64,000 nt of DNA from Comamonadaceae bacterium M7527 (GTDB taxonomy: Bacteria > Pseudomonadota > Gammaproteobacteria > Burkholderiales > Burkholderiaceae_C). The notes below the pieces were generated by a model. That model was not told the DNA's origin, ran no database searches, and saw only the letters and a list, made by a program, of their open reading frames with translations. Made by a program: the position numbers and the translations under genes. The DNA lies in contig CP087990.1 in NCBI GenBank assembly GCA_021044545.1, positions 2,046,001 through 2,110,000 on the forward strand. Direction: 5' to 3'. The number at the start of each line of letters is the position of its first letter. Positions within the stretch are counted from its first letter, which is position 1. Of the stretch, positions 22,117-30,693 are shown in pieces.

Positions 22117-23421
22117 ATGGTGTTTAATGACGTACCTATGGATATCACATCGACCCACAAACCATCAGCCCAGCCCACTGCAGTTGCCCGCGTTCAAGCC
22201 ACCGCGAATGCGGCTCTGCCATGGCTGTTAGCCACCGCTATTGCAGCCTTGCCTTTTTACAAAGGGCTTTTCAACACCGCTATTGCTGCCTACATATTGT
22301 GTTGGTTGCTGTCTGGTAACTTTGCCCGCAAGTGGGCCCGCGTAAAGAGCAGCAAGCCCATTGCGTTGTGGGGTGTGCTGACCCTGTGGGTGTTGCTGGG
22401 CATGGTCTATGCGCAGTTGCCATTGGCAGAGCTGAGCAAGCCCACTACCTATGTGGTGAAGGCCATATTTATGCTGATGGCCGCCACTGCCATTGAGCGT
22501 GAGCATTTGCGCTACTACCTGGGCGTATTCGTGGTCACCAACGTGTGGGTCGTGTTGCTAACCGTTGGCTGGCGCGCAGGCTTTGTGCCTGTAACAATGC
22601 ACGCCACGGTAGGCGACTGGTTGGCGCGTGCCAGTACAGACCACATCTCACAGGGCATACGCTTGTCGCTACTTGTGGGCCTGTTGTTGTACTTGGGCAG
22701 CAACAGGTGGCAACAATCCAAAGCACAGGCGCTTGGGCTGTTTATGTTGAGTGTGTTGGCTGCCCTCACCATTGGCTACTTTGCGACGGGGCGTACCGGT
22801 TACCTTGCGCTGTTGGCGTTGCTGGTGGTGTATGCCGCATGGCGCCGACCTTGGCGAGTTACCGCCGTAGGATTGCTCGCTGTTGCTGCTGTTGCGTGGG
22901 CCGCCTACCAAAGCTCAGACACGGTGCAAAGGCGTGTGCAACTTATAGTTTCCGAGTCGCAATTATCTGGCAATGAGCGAGACCATACCTCAGTGGGTGC
23001 GCGCTTGGCCATGTGGACGTTTGCAGCCCAAGCCATTAGCGAGAGGCCTCTGCTTGGCACTGGCTCTGGTGGCTATCCACAGGCTGCAAAGGCCCACTTT
23101 CAGGACGCGGTGACTTGCGCCATCAGCTGTTCACACGCCCACAACCAGTTCTTATTCTTTGGCGTTGAAAACGGCCTAATAGGGGTGGCTTTGTATGTGG
23201 CGTTCATCGTCAGTAGCTTGATGGCGGCATGGCGCACGGCAACGCCTCTTGTAAGCGGCGGCGCTGCTTGCGTCGTAGCGGTACTGGTAGCCGACAGTCT
23301 CACGCACGGCCCCTTCTGGATAGCCAATGAGTTTCACTTCTTTGCCGTGGCCATACCGGTGGCACTGGCTGCCATGGCCGCACACACGGCAACAAGCCCA
23401 CAGGCTACAGCTTCAATATGA
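22117..23421 (+). CDS. O-antigen ligase/polymerase family membrane protein
   Basis: This polytopic inner-membrane protein of about 434 residues has some ten to twelve hydrophobic segments. A large periplasmic loop lies near residues 280-345, and CSHAHNQFLFFGVENGLIG follows; the HNxFL-type motif is typical of the Wzy_C/WaaL superfamily (PF04932). Members ligate O-antigen to lipid A-core or polymerise polysaccharides, and some glycosylate proteins. The start is uncertain: ATG 22117 or 22138, as the frame also opens at 22060 inside the preceding terminator. The stop overlaps rsmB by four bases. The exact substrate cannot be decided. Confidence 0.75.
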   Translation: MVFNDVPMDITSTHKPSAQPTAVARVQATANAALPWLLATAIAALPFYKGLFNTAIAAYILCWLLSGNFARKWARVKSSKPIALWGVLTLWVLLGMVYAQLPLAELSKPTTYVVKAIFMLMAATAIEREHLRYYLGVFVVTNVWVVLLTVGWRAGFVPVTMHATVGDWLARASTDHISQGIRLSLLVGLLLYLGSNRWQQSKAQALGLFMLSVLAALTIGYFATGRTGYLALLALLVVYAAWRRPWRVTAVGLLAVAAVAWAAYQSSDTVQRRVQLIVSESQLSGNERDHTSVGARLAMWTFAAQAISERPLLGTGSGGYPQAAKAHFQDAVTCAISCSHAHNQFLFFGVENGLIGVALYVAFIVSSLMAAWRTATPLVSGGAACVVAVLVADSLTHGPFWIANEFHFFAVAIPVALAAMAAHTATSPQATASI

Positions 23422-24833
23422 CCGTAACGCAGCCCAGCCAAACCTTGGCAAACCAGCTGCCGTGGGTCGCTGCATGCGTCAAGGCTGTGGCAGGTGGGCG
23501 CAACGTAGACACTGCGCTGGCAAAAGCGCCTGCTGAGCTGCGCGCCGGCGTACAAGCGATTGCCTATGAGGTGTTGCGCAACTGGGCCTGGGCGCAAGCA
23601 TTACTGCCCATGGTGGCCAAGAAAAAGCCACCAGAGCCAGCGCGCTCTATGTTGCTGGCTGCTATGGCGCTTCTGCGTCAGCCAAGCAACTATGTCAGCC
23701 ATGCCGTGGTAGACCAGGCCGTATCGGCATGCAAGGCCAGTCACAAACTCAAAAACGCAGCCGGTTTTGTGAATGCCACGCTTAGAACGGTATTGCGTGA
23801 CTATGTGGCCTTAGACCAGCAGGCTACAAGCGACTGGGTGGTGGCCTACAACCATCCCATATGGTGGATCAAGCGCCTGCGCGCGCAATACCCAGACCAC
23901 TGGCAAACGGTGCTACAGGCCAATATGCAAGCCGCACCCATGGTGTTGCGCGTCAACCTTCAGCGCAATACCCAGCAAGCCTACCTAGACAAACTGGCGA
24001 ATGCAGGCATACCGGCTACAGCGTTGGGCCATAGCGGCGTGCTGTTGGGCAAAGCGCAAGCCGTGGGCAAGTTGCCAGGTTTTGACGCGGGTGATGTGTC
24101 TGTTCAAGATGGGTCACCCCAGCTGGCCGCGCTGCTGTTGTGGGCCAGCCCGCACCTAAAAGCGTTGGCTTCGCAACCGGCGGTACGCGCCATCAAGCTG
24201 CTGGACGCCTGCGCAGCGCCCGGCGGCAAAACAGCGCATTTGTTGGAGGCCAGCCCAGCCCGGCCCAGTTCCAGCCAGTTCACCAGCCAGTCCACCAAGC
24301 AGTCCAAGCAAATGCTAGAGCTGACAGCTCTGGAAATTGACGCCACACGTGCCACGCGCATCACCCAAACTCTAGAGCGCTTGGGCTTGAGTGCGCAAGT
24401 GGTGGTGGCTGACGCTGCCTTGCCTGGTGACTGGTGCAACAGCGGGCCGTTTGATGCCATCTTGCTGGATGCGCCTTGCACCGCCTCTGGCATTGTGCGC
24501 CGTCACCCGGATGTGCCATGGCTGCGCCGCGAGACCGACATTGCACAACTGGTGGCGCAGCAGCGTGCGTTGCTTGAGGCACTGTGGCCACAGCTGGCAC
24601 CGGGTGGGCGCATGGTGTATTGCACTTGCTCCACCTTCAAGGAGGAGGGGCAGTGGCAAATAGAGGCCTTTTTGGCGCGTCACGCCGATGCCAAGCTGCA
24701 ACCCAGCGTGAGCCACATATTGCCGGCTGACGTGGATGGCGCATTGGCATCGCAAGCGCATCTGGCCATAGGTCACAATGAGGCCATGGGATTTGATGGC
24801 TTTTTCTATGCTGTGCTGGACAAGGCGCTGTAA
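23418..24833 (+). CDS. rsmB: 16S rRNA (cytosine-967-C5)-methyltransferase
   Basis: This 471-residue protein has an N-terminal NusB-like RNA-binding domain (residues about 1-140) and a C-terminal SAM-dependent Rossmann domain. It has LDACAAPGGKTAHLLE (SAM binding), LLDAPCTASGIVRRHPDVPW and the catalytic-cysteine segment YCTCSTFKEEG. A Ser/Gln-rich insert (SSSQFTSQSTKQSKQ) follows the SAM motif. The ATG overlaps the preceding stop (ATGA). Confidence 0.94.
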   Translation: MTVTQPSQTLANQLPWVAACVKAVAGGRNVDTALAKAPAELRAGVQAIAYEVLRNWAWAQALLPMVAKKKPPEPARSMLLAAMALLRQPSNYVSHAVVDQAVSACKASHKLKNAAGFVNATLRTVLRDYVALDQQATSDWVVAYNHPIWWIKRLRAQYPDHWQTVLQANMQAAPMVLRVNLQRNTQQAYLDKLANAGIPATALGHSGVLLGKAQAVGKLPGFDAGDVSVQDGSPQLAALLLWASPHLKALASQPAVRAIKLLDACAAPGGKTAHLLEASPARPSSSQFTSQSTKQSKQMLELTALEIDATRATRITQTLERLGLSAQVVVADAALPGDWCNSGPFDAILLDAPCTASGIVRRHPDVPWLRRETDIAQLVAQQRALLEALWPQLAPGGRMVYCTCSTFKEEGQWQIEAFLARHADAKLQPSVSHILPADVDGALASQAHLAIGHNEAMGFDGFFYAVLDKAL

Positions 24834-25496
24834 AGCCGGCTGGGCACTCATGTGCGCGTTGCTGCTGAGCGCGCCTGCGTGGGCGGCCACGGCCAATGTG
24901 TCGCTACAACGCGATACCGATGGTTTGTACCTGAGTGCCGCGACCAACTGGCAGCCTGCACCCGCGGTGCTGGACGCGCTTGAGCGTGGCGTGGCCATGA
25001 CATTCACCATGCAGGCCACTGTTATCAAGCCGCGCTGGTATTGGTTCAACAAAACCGTACAAACAACGACCCGCGTGAAGCGCTTGGCCTATCAGCCGCT
25101 GACCCGTCAGTGGCGTATCAGCTCTAGCACGGGCGTGGACGCATTGGCTGTGGCAGGCAGTGGTGTGGCGCTGCACCAAAACGTAGACGACTTAGACACG
25201 GCGCTGGCACTCATTAGCCGCGCCAAGCACTGGCGCATTGCCAGTGCCAATGCCTTGGATGAGGCGGCGGATGACCCAGCCGACTTGAGCGTGCGTTTTA
25301 CCTTACGCTTGATTTGTCAGCATTGCCCAGGCCATTTCAGATTGGCGTGAACGACAACCCAGATTGGCAGCTGTCTGTTGACAGTGTGCACAGTGTGCCG
25401 GCTATAGATCAAGCGTCAGACAAAGCCACCGTACCAGCATCAGAACCCATTGACGGTGCACTTGTAGCGCCTGTAGATCAAGAGGTTTCGCAATGA
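24808..25496 (+). CDS. DUF4390 domain protein, frame broken near 25311
   Basis: This secreted or periplasmic protein has a signal peptide (WALMCALLLSAPAWA) followed by a DUF4390 domain. The N-terminal part reads in the frame stopping at 25350. The continuation (LSALPRPFQIGVNDNPDWQLS) lies in another frame to 25496. Adding one G at about 25310 (TTGATT to TTGGATT) restores FTLRLDLSALPRPF. The family consistently precedes ntrY in Burkholderiales, but its function is unknown. The start, which overlaps the end of rsmB, is my choice among several Met codons. Confidence 0.75.
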
Positions 25497-27763
25497 GTGC
25501 CGCCCAAACAGGCCCCAATAAATGGACGCTAGGCGTTGGTGTTGCCTTCGCAATTGCGGTGGGCCTGGTGTTGCTGTTTTTGCTCACCCAAGCCACGGAC
25601 AACAGCACCTTGTACGAGCGCTACTACGGCGCATTGGTGGGACTCAACATTGCCGCAGCAAGTGCCCTGGGTGTGGTGATTGTGTGGCTGCTGGTGAAGT
25701 TGTGGCAGCGGTGGCGTCAGGGTAAGTTTGGCAGCCAGCTGCTGGTCAAGCTGGTGCTAATTTTTGGCTTGCTAGGCCTTATACCCGGCGCACTGATTTA
25801 TGTGGTGTCGTACCAGTTTGTCACCCGCTCTATTGAGAGTTGGTTTGACGTGCGCGTAGAGGGCGCGCTGAACGCCGGCCTTAACTTGGGCCGCAACACG
25901 CTTGACCTACTCAGCTCTGACTTGGGTGCGCGCACCGCCGCGTCTGCCACCGAGCTGGCCAGCCAGCGCGTAGACGTGTACACCTTGCAGCTGGAGCGTT
26001 TGCGCGAGCAACTACGCGCCACCGACGTGGCCGTGCTTTCAGGCACAGGCCAAGTGGTAGCCAGCGCAGGCGCGTCGCAGTTTAGCCTGGGTCTGGGTGC
26101 GGCACGCCCCAGCAGCCAAAGGCTTCAAGCCGCGAGGCAAAACGGCGTCACCACTTGGATAGATGGTTTGGATGACGGCACAGACGCTCAACGTGAGCAA
26201 CCAGCAGATGCAACAAGCCAGGCATTCATACGCGCCGTGGCTTGGCTCACCCCCAATGCACTGGCTTTAAAAGACGAGTCACGCTATTTGCAGGTAAGCG
26301 TGCCGCTGTCGCCCACTTTGGCGGCTGATGCCTTGGCCGTGCAGCAAGCCAACCGCGAATACCAAGAGCGTGCTTTGGCCAGAGACGGCTTGCGCAGCAT
26401 GTACATAGGCACACTCACCCTGGCGCTGGTGCTGACGGTGTTTGGCGCGGTGTTGGTGGCTGCCTTGCTGGGCAACCAGTTGGCCAAGCCCTTGTTGGTG
26501 CTGGCTGCGGGCGTGCGTGATGTAGCCAAGGGCGACCTTACGCCCAAGCTCATTGTACGTACGCGAGATGAGTTGGGTGGGCTCACACGCTCGTTTGCCG
26601 ACATGACACAACAGTTGGCCGACGCACGCGCGGCTGTGCAGCTCAGCGTGTCTGAGCTAGACGCGGCGCGTGCCAGCTTGCAAACCATTTTGGACAACCT
26701 TACAGCCGGCGTCATGGTGTTAGACGCAGGCGGCCACATACAAAGCATCAACCCCAGTGCCCAGCGTATTTTGGGTGATGAACTGTTGCAACAAGTGGGG
26801 CAGCCTTTGGCAGGTGTTGCTGGCTTGCAAGAGTGGGCCCACGATGTGGGCCGCCAATTCAAGCGGCTGAGCGATGATCAGGCCGCCACCGAACAAATCA
26901 CGGCTCAACAGTCGCACTGGCAACACAGCTACGAGCTACAAGCCAATGCGCACGGCTTGCAACACGACACCATTACGCTGCTGGCACGCGGTGCCTTGTT
27001 GCCCGGCTTGGGCCAGCTGCTGGTGTTTGACGATATTTCAGACTTGGTGTCTGCCCAGCGCGCCAAGGCCTGGGCTGATGTGGCCAGGCGTTTGGCCCAC
27101 GAAATCAAAAACCCGCTAACTCCCATACAGCTGTCTGCCGAGCGCCTGAGCATGAAGCTAGACGGCAAGCTGCAGCCTGCCGAACAGGCCTTGGTGACCA
27201 AGTCTGTAAATACCATCGTGGCGCAAGTAGAGGCCATGAAGCGCCTGGTCAATGAGTTTAGAGACTACGCGCGTTTGCCTGCGGCGGTGTTGCACCCACT
27301 AGACCTGAATGCGGTCGTGCGCGATATTTTGAGCCTGTACGAAAACGCTGTTGTGCCGGTGCAGTTTGACGCCCAACCCAACATACCGCTGATAGAGGCA
27401 GACGACCAGCAACTGCGCCAGGTGATACACAACTTGGTGCAAAACGCACAAGACGCCAGCCTGGCCAACGAGGCCGTGCGCAAACCACTGGTGGTATTGC
27501 GCACACGCCTAAATGAGCAAGGTGACCGATTGCGCCTGCAGGTGCTGGACAGTGGCGCGGGCTTTACAGACGCCATATTGAAGCGCGCGTTTGAGCCCTA
27601 CGTCACCACCAAAACCAAAGGTACAGGCTTGGGGCTTGCCGTGGTCAAAAAAATTGCTGACGAACACCATGCACAGGTACACCTTAAAAACCGCCTGGAA
27701 GCTGCACATGGTCAAGACTTGGTTGCGGGTGGGCAAGTGTCGGTGTCATTCCCGGTGGTATAA
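25493..27763 (+). CDS. ntrY: Sensor histidine kinase NtrY-like
   Basis: The 756-residue inner-membrane kinase has N-terminal transmembrane segments (about 12-35, 45-67, 82-105), a periplasmic region, another membrane helix near 303-325, HAMP (LAKPLLVLAAGVRDVAKGDLTPKL), PAS (LDNLTAGVMVLDAGGHIQSINPSAQRIL), HisKA with phospho-acceptor His in RRLAHEIKNPLTPIQLSAERL, and HATPase motifs (LVQNAQDA, GTGLGLAVVKK). NtrY senses nitrogen or redox status in known cases. Its ATG overlaps the DUF4390 stop, and ntrX follows after 56 bases. Confidence 0.92.
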   Translation: MSAAQTGPNKWTLGVGVAFAIAVGLVLLFLLTQATDNSTLYERYYGALVGLNIAAASALGVVIVWLLVKLWQRWRQGKFGSQLLVKLVLIFGLLGLIPGALIYVVSYQFVTRSIESWFDVRVEGALNAGLNLGRNTLDLLSSDLGARTAASATELASQRVDVYTLQLERLREQLRATDVAVLSGTGQVVASAGASQFSLGLGAARPSSQRLQAARQNGVTTWIDGLDDGTDAQREQPADATSQAFIRAVAWLTPNALALKDESRYLQVSVPLSPTLAADALAVQQANREYQERALARDGLRSMYIGTLTLALVLTVFGAVLVAALLGNQLAKPLLVLAAGVRDVAKGDLTPKLIVRTRDELGGLTRSFADMTQQLADARAAVQLSVSELDAARASLQTILDNLTAGVMVLDAGGHIQSINPSAQRILGDELLQQVGQPLAGVAGLQEWAHDVGRQFKRLSDDQAATEQITAQQSHWQHSYELQANAHGLQHDTITLLARGALLPGLGQLLVFDDISDLVSAQRAKAWADVARRLAHEIKNPLTPIQLSAERLSMKLDGKLQPAEQALVTKSVNTIVAQVEAMKRLVNEFRDYARLPAAVLHPLDLNAVVRDILSLYENAVVPVQFDAQPNIPLIEADDQQLRQVIHNLVQNAQDASLANEAVRKPLVVLRTRLNEQGDRLRLQVLDSGAGFTDAILKRAFEPYVTTKTKGTGLGLAVVKKIADEHHAQVHLKNRLEAAHGQDLVAGGQVSVSFPVV

Positions 27764-27819
27764 ATGCAACACATCAACAACACAGTTGAGCACAGGTGAA
27801 AACGGAAGCCTAAAGGCCT

Positions 27820-28533
27820 ATGGCAAACATATTGGTAGTTGACGACGAGCACGGCATACGTGACTTGCTGATAGAAATTTTGGACGACGAAGGTCACAAC
27901 GTGACCTCGGCGCAAAACGCAGGCGAGGCCAGAGCCGCGCGCAACAACGCGCGCCCTGACTTGGTGTTGCTGGACATCTGGATGCCAGACACCGACGGCG
28001 TGTCGCTGCTTAAAGAGTGGGCCAGCAATGGCCAGCTGGACATGCCTGTCATCATGATGAGCGGCCACGCCACGATAGAAACAGCGGTAGAAGCCACGCG
28101 CATTGGCGCGCTTGCGTTTCTGGAAAAACCCATCACCATGCAAAAACTGCTGCAAGCGGTAGAGCTGGGCCTGAACAAGAGCGCTGCCAAAAACACAGCA
28201 ACCCAAGCCGTGGCTGACAGCACAGCACACCAGCCCGCGCCAAGTGCTGGCCTGATGCCAGACGCACTGGGACAACAAGCCAGCGCCAGCAGCCACTACC
28301 AGCCCTCGCATGCCGCCCACACCAGCGCCAGCGTGCAACACTTTGAGCTAGACAAGCCATTACGCGAAGCCCGCGATGACTTTGAGAAAGCCTACTTTGA
28401 GTTTCATCTGAGCGCCGAAGGCGGCTCCATGACCCGTGTGGCGGACAAAACCGGCCTAGAGCGCACCCACCTGTATCGCAAACTGAAGCAACTGGGTATT
28501 GATTTGTCAAAAGCCAAAAAAGGCATGCTGTAG
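27820..28533 (+). CDS. ntrX: Response regulator NtrX-like, short form without AAA+ domain
   Basis: The 237-residue regulator has a receiver domain (residues 1-120, phospho-acceptor Asp52 in LLDIWMPDTDG, Lys in EKP), a low-complexity Ala/Gln/Ser linker and a Fis-type helix-turn-helix (GSMTRVADKTGLERTHLYRKLKQLGI). Classical NtrX has a sigma-54-activating AAA+ ATPase between these domains. Here it is absent and replaced by about 60 residues, so the protein is unlikely to activate sigma-54 promoters directly. It pairs with NtrY upstream. Confidence 0.88.
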   Translation: MANILVVDDEHGIRDLLIEILDDEGHNVTSAQNAGEARAARNNARPDLVLLDIWMPDTDGVSLLKEWASNGQLDMPVIMMSGHATIETAVEATRIGALAFLEKPITMQKLLQAVELGLNKSAAKNTATQAVADSTAHQPAPSAGLMPDALGQQASASSHYQPSHAAHTSASVQHFELDKPLREARDDFEKAYFEFHLSAEGGSMTRVADKTGLERTHLYRKLKQLGIDLSKAKKGML

Positions 28534-28695
28534 CGCGGCCCCATGCTGGCAGTCATTTGCCACCAGCAGCTGGCTGCTTTGGCCCAGCCTGCCACACCCA
28601 ACGTGATTCGGCGTTCACATAACCCCGAGACAAATATGAAAAACTCGGCACTCAAGCTCTAACCAGCACTGTTTTGCTGTTAAACTATTTAGCTT

Positions 28696-28771
28696 GGCCC
28701 GGTAGCTCAGTTGGTAGAGCAGCGGATTGAAAATCCGCGTGTCGATGGTTCGATTCCGTCCCAGGCCACCA
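28696..28771 (+). tRNA. tRNA-Phe (GAA), attachment-site gene
   Basis: This 76-base tRNA has anticodon GAA in TTGAAAA and an encoded CCA. From the anticodon loop onward (28727) its 3' half is identical to the cores at 37647 and 46565, so it is part of the attL of an integrated element. The acceptor GGCCCGG against CCAGGCC leaves a C5-A68 mismatch. All other stems pair, with one T-G pair in the T-stem. Confidence 0.93.
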
Positions 28772-28772
28772 A
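28727..28772 (+). repeat. attL core (46 bp)
   Basis: The core begins TTGAAAATCCGCG and ends GGCCACCAA, and is identical to 37647-37692 and 46565-46610. It covers the tRNA-Phe anticodon loop to the CCA end plus one base, a classical tyrosine-integrase target. Confidence 0.92.
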
Positions 28773-28777
28773 ATACT

Positions 28778-28810
28778 CACCGTAGTCTTGCAAAAGGCTA
28801 CGGTGTTTTT
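28778..28810 (+). terminator. Element-borne terminator behind tRNA-Phe
   Basis: CACCGTAG pairs with CTACGGTG, followed by TTTTT. It stands between tRNA-Phe and the integrase and replaces the native terminator now displaced to 46617-46646. In copy 2 the equivalent stem is perfect over ten pairs. Confidence 0.8.
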
Positions 28811-28849
28811 GTTTGTGCATCTCATTCTGCTAGTGCTGTGCAGTAGACG

Positions 28850-30058
28850 ATGCACAAGCTAGCCAACACTCACCATTGCACACCAACCACCACCATTCGC
28901 TTGCGTGACGGTGAGCTAGTCATTTACAAACGCAGCCGCAGCTTGCAGTACCAATGTCGCTACAAGCTAAGCGACGGCACTTGGACAAGAGCTAGCACTG
29001 GCAAAGCAGCTCTGGAGCACGCCATTGCTCGCGCATGTGATATCTACGATGAATCACGCTATCGACAGCGTCTTGGTTTAGCACACCGTGCACACTCTGT
29101 TGCACAGATTGCAGCTGTTTGCTGTGCTGAGCTACGGCAGCAGATAGATGCAAAAGGCAAGAAGACTGCGCTCAACGACTACTTGAGCATCATCGAGCGT
29201 TACTTTGTGCCTTACTTTGGCGAACGCTTGCTTGAATCATTGACGCACACAGACATACGTGAGTTTGAGCTGTGGCGCGATAGGCCGCTGTCTAGAGCTC
29301 CAAAGACAAGCACGCTCAACAATTTCACAAGTGCTTGGAGCAGATTGACTGCAGTAGCTGTAGAGCGAGGCTACATCAGTGAGCGAGTACCACTGCCAAA
29401 GCCCACAAGCAAGGGCATGAAGGGCACTACACGAGCAGCATTCAGCGGCGACGAGATGACTGCACTGCTAGCGTTTATGGAGCAGTGGTGCAAGCAAGGT
29501 GTCAAAGCTGTTCAGCGTGAAATTCGCCCTTTGCTGCGCGACTATGTAGAGCTGCTGCTGTTTACTGGCATGAGGCACGGCACAGAGGCGATGAACATAC
29601 GTTGGCGCGACATAGAGTGGCACACAAAGGATGGTGTGCGCTACTTGCGCATACACGTGAGTGGCAAAACTGGCAGCAGATGGTTGATTGCCAAACACGC
29701 AGCCGTCCATGCGCTGCAACGGCTGCACGCTAGACAAAGGGATGTTTGTGAGATGTCGTTTGAAACCCTGTTTGCAGCGCGAGTGCAACAACTGCTGTTC
29801 AGATACAGCGATGGACATCAGCCACACAGCTTGGTTGGCACGTTTCGCAAGCTGATGCGTGACAGTGGCATGCTCAAGAACACACAAGGGCAGAGTCGCA
29901 CGCTGTACTCAATACGCCATACCTACGCCACGCTTGCACTGTTGGAGGGTAGTGCAGACATACACACACTCAGCAAGCAGCTTGGCAACAGTGCAGCGAT
30001 GATTGAGAGGCACTACAGCAAGCTCACAGCGACTATGGCAGCTGAGAAGTTGGCTTGA
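28850..30058 (+). CDS. Tyrosine integrase (copy 1, recombinant allele)
   Basis: The 402-residue site-specific recombinase should integrate and excise the element at tRNA-Phe. The N-terminal half holds the arm-binding and core-binding domains (ALNDYLSIIERYFVPYFGERLLESL). The catalytic domain has FTGMRHGTEAMNIRWRDI (first Arg), HVSGKTGSRW (Lys), YSIRHTYATLA (Arg356, His357; the usual first His is Tyr353) and nucleophile Tyr389 in MIERHYSKL. The Asn in LGNSA replaces the usual His/Trp. It is next to attL and reads inward. It differs from copy 2 at eight residues, all within the first 225. Confidence 0.93.
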   Translation: MHKLANTHHCTPTTTIRLRDGELVIYKRSRSLQYQCRYKLSDGTWTRASTGKAALEHAIARACDIYDESRYRQRLGLAHRAHSVAQIAAVCCAELRQQIDAKGKKTALNDYLSIIERYFVPYFGERLLESLTHTDIREFELWRDRPLSRAPKTSTLNNFTSAWSRLTAVAVERGYISERVPLPKPTSKGMKGTTRAAFSGDEMTALLAFMEQWCKQGVKAVQREIRPLLRDYVELLLFTGMRHGTEAMNIRWRDIEWHTKDGVRYLRIHVSGKTGSRWLIAKHAAVHALQRLHARQRDVCEMSFETLFAARVQQLLFRYSDGHQPHSLVGTFRKLMRDSGMLKNTQGQSRTLYSIRHTYATLALLEGSADIHTLSKQLGNSAAMIERHYSKLTATMAAEKLA

Positions 30059-30081
30059 AGCTGTCGTTTAAAACCACAACT

Positions 30082-30399
30082 CTAAGACGATCCTTCAAGC
30101 TGCTTCAAGTACTGGCGCACTTGGATAACACCGCGTTTGCTCAGACAGTAGTACTTCGCACGCTTGTCATGTCCATGTTGACGCTCTATGAGCTCAAGGC
30201 GCTCCAAGCGTTCCACGCTTCGCTTGAGTGTTGGCAAGGATGATTGGCACATCACATTTAAAGACTTGAGCATGAGCGCAGACGGATGAACGCGAAACAG
30301 TTCAAGCAGAACTGTTAACTCGTCACGTCTACTGACTGCCAAAACGCTTCGTTCAAACGATTGCGCTGACAAAACTCTTGCAGCTGTCTCAAAAAACAT
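30082..30399 (-). CDS. MarR-like winged-helix protein (copy 1)
   Basis: The 105-residue basic protein has a predicted winged helix: ELTVLLELFRVHPSALMLKSLNVMCQSSLPTLKRSVERLERLELIERQHGHDKRAKYYCLSKRG, ending with a recognition helix and a charged wing as in MarR-type regulators. It is convergent with the integrase (23-base gap) and divergent from the membrane-protein operon at 30580. It is the likely regulator of the element, perhaps of that 180-base divergent AT-rich region. Function is inferred from the fold only. Confidence 0.7.
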   Translation of the reverse strand: MFFETAARVLSAQSFERSVLAVSRRDELTVLLELFRVHPSALMLKSLNVMCQSSLPTLKRSVERLERLELIERQHGHDKRAKYYCLSKRGVIQVRQYLKQLEGSS

Positions 30400-30579
30400 G
30401 CTGCGATGATGCAGTCATTTCATGGTCAAAGTAAAAACTAAATGCAAAAACAGTATTTCAATAAAAAACAAAACGTTAAAAGATTTTTATGCTGATACAT
30501 CACTGTTTTCGGCGCTAAATATTGCTAGACGCTATGTTTACGAGCTTACGCTAGGCGCTGTTTTTAGAACGACTTAGCA

Positions 30580-30693
30580 ATGAAAAAAATCAAATTTACC
30601 TTTGGAGCAAAGCTCGCTCTTGTGTCTGCTGTTGTTGGTTTTGGTGCCTCAGTGTTCTTTCTAATAAAAGAGATCACTAGAGGTATGGCATGA
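30580..30693 (+). CDS. 37-residue single-span membrane microprotein (copy 1)
   Basis: A 37-codon frame starts at ATG 30580 with a Lys-rich N-terminus (MKKIKF), continues with one hydrophobic span (LALVSAVVGFGASVFFLI) and ends with a charged tail. Its TGA overlaps the ATG of the next gene (ATGA), which argues for translational coupling and for a real gene. The orientation is predicted N-in. I recognise no family. Confidence 0.6.
   Translation: MKKIKFTFGAKLALVSAVVGFGASVFFLIKEITRGMA

Noticed and set aside
30055..30243. Short forward frame after the integrase
   Set aside because: It lies antisense to the winged-helix gene and starts within the integrase stop region, with no support.
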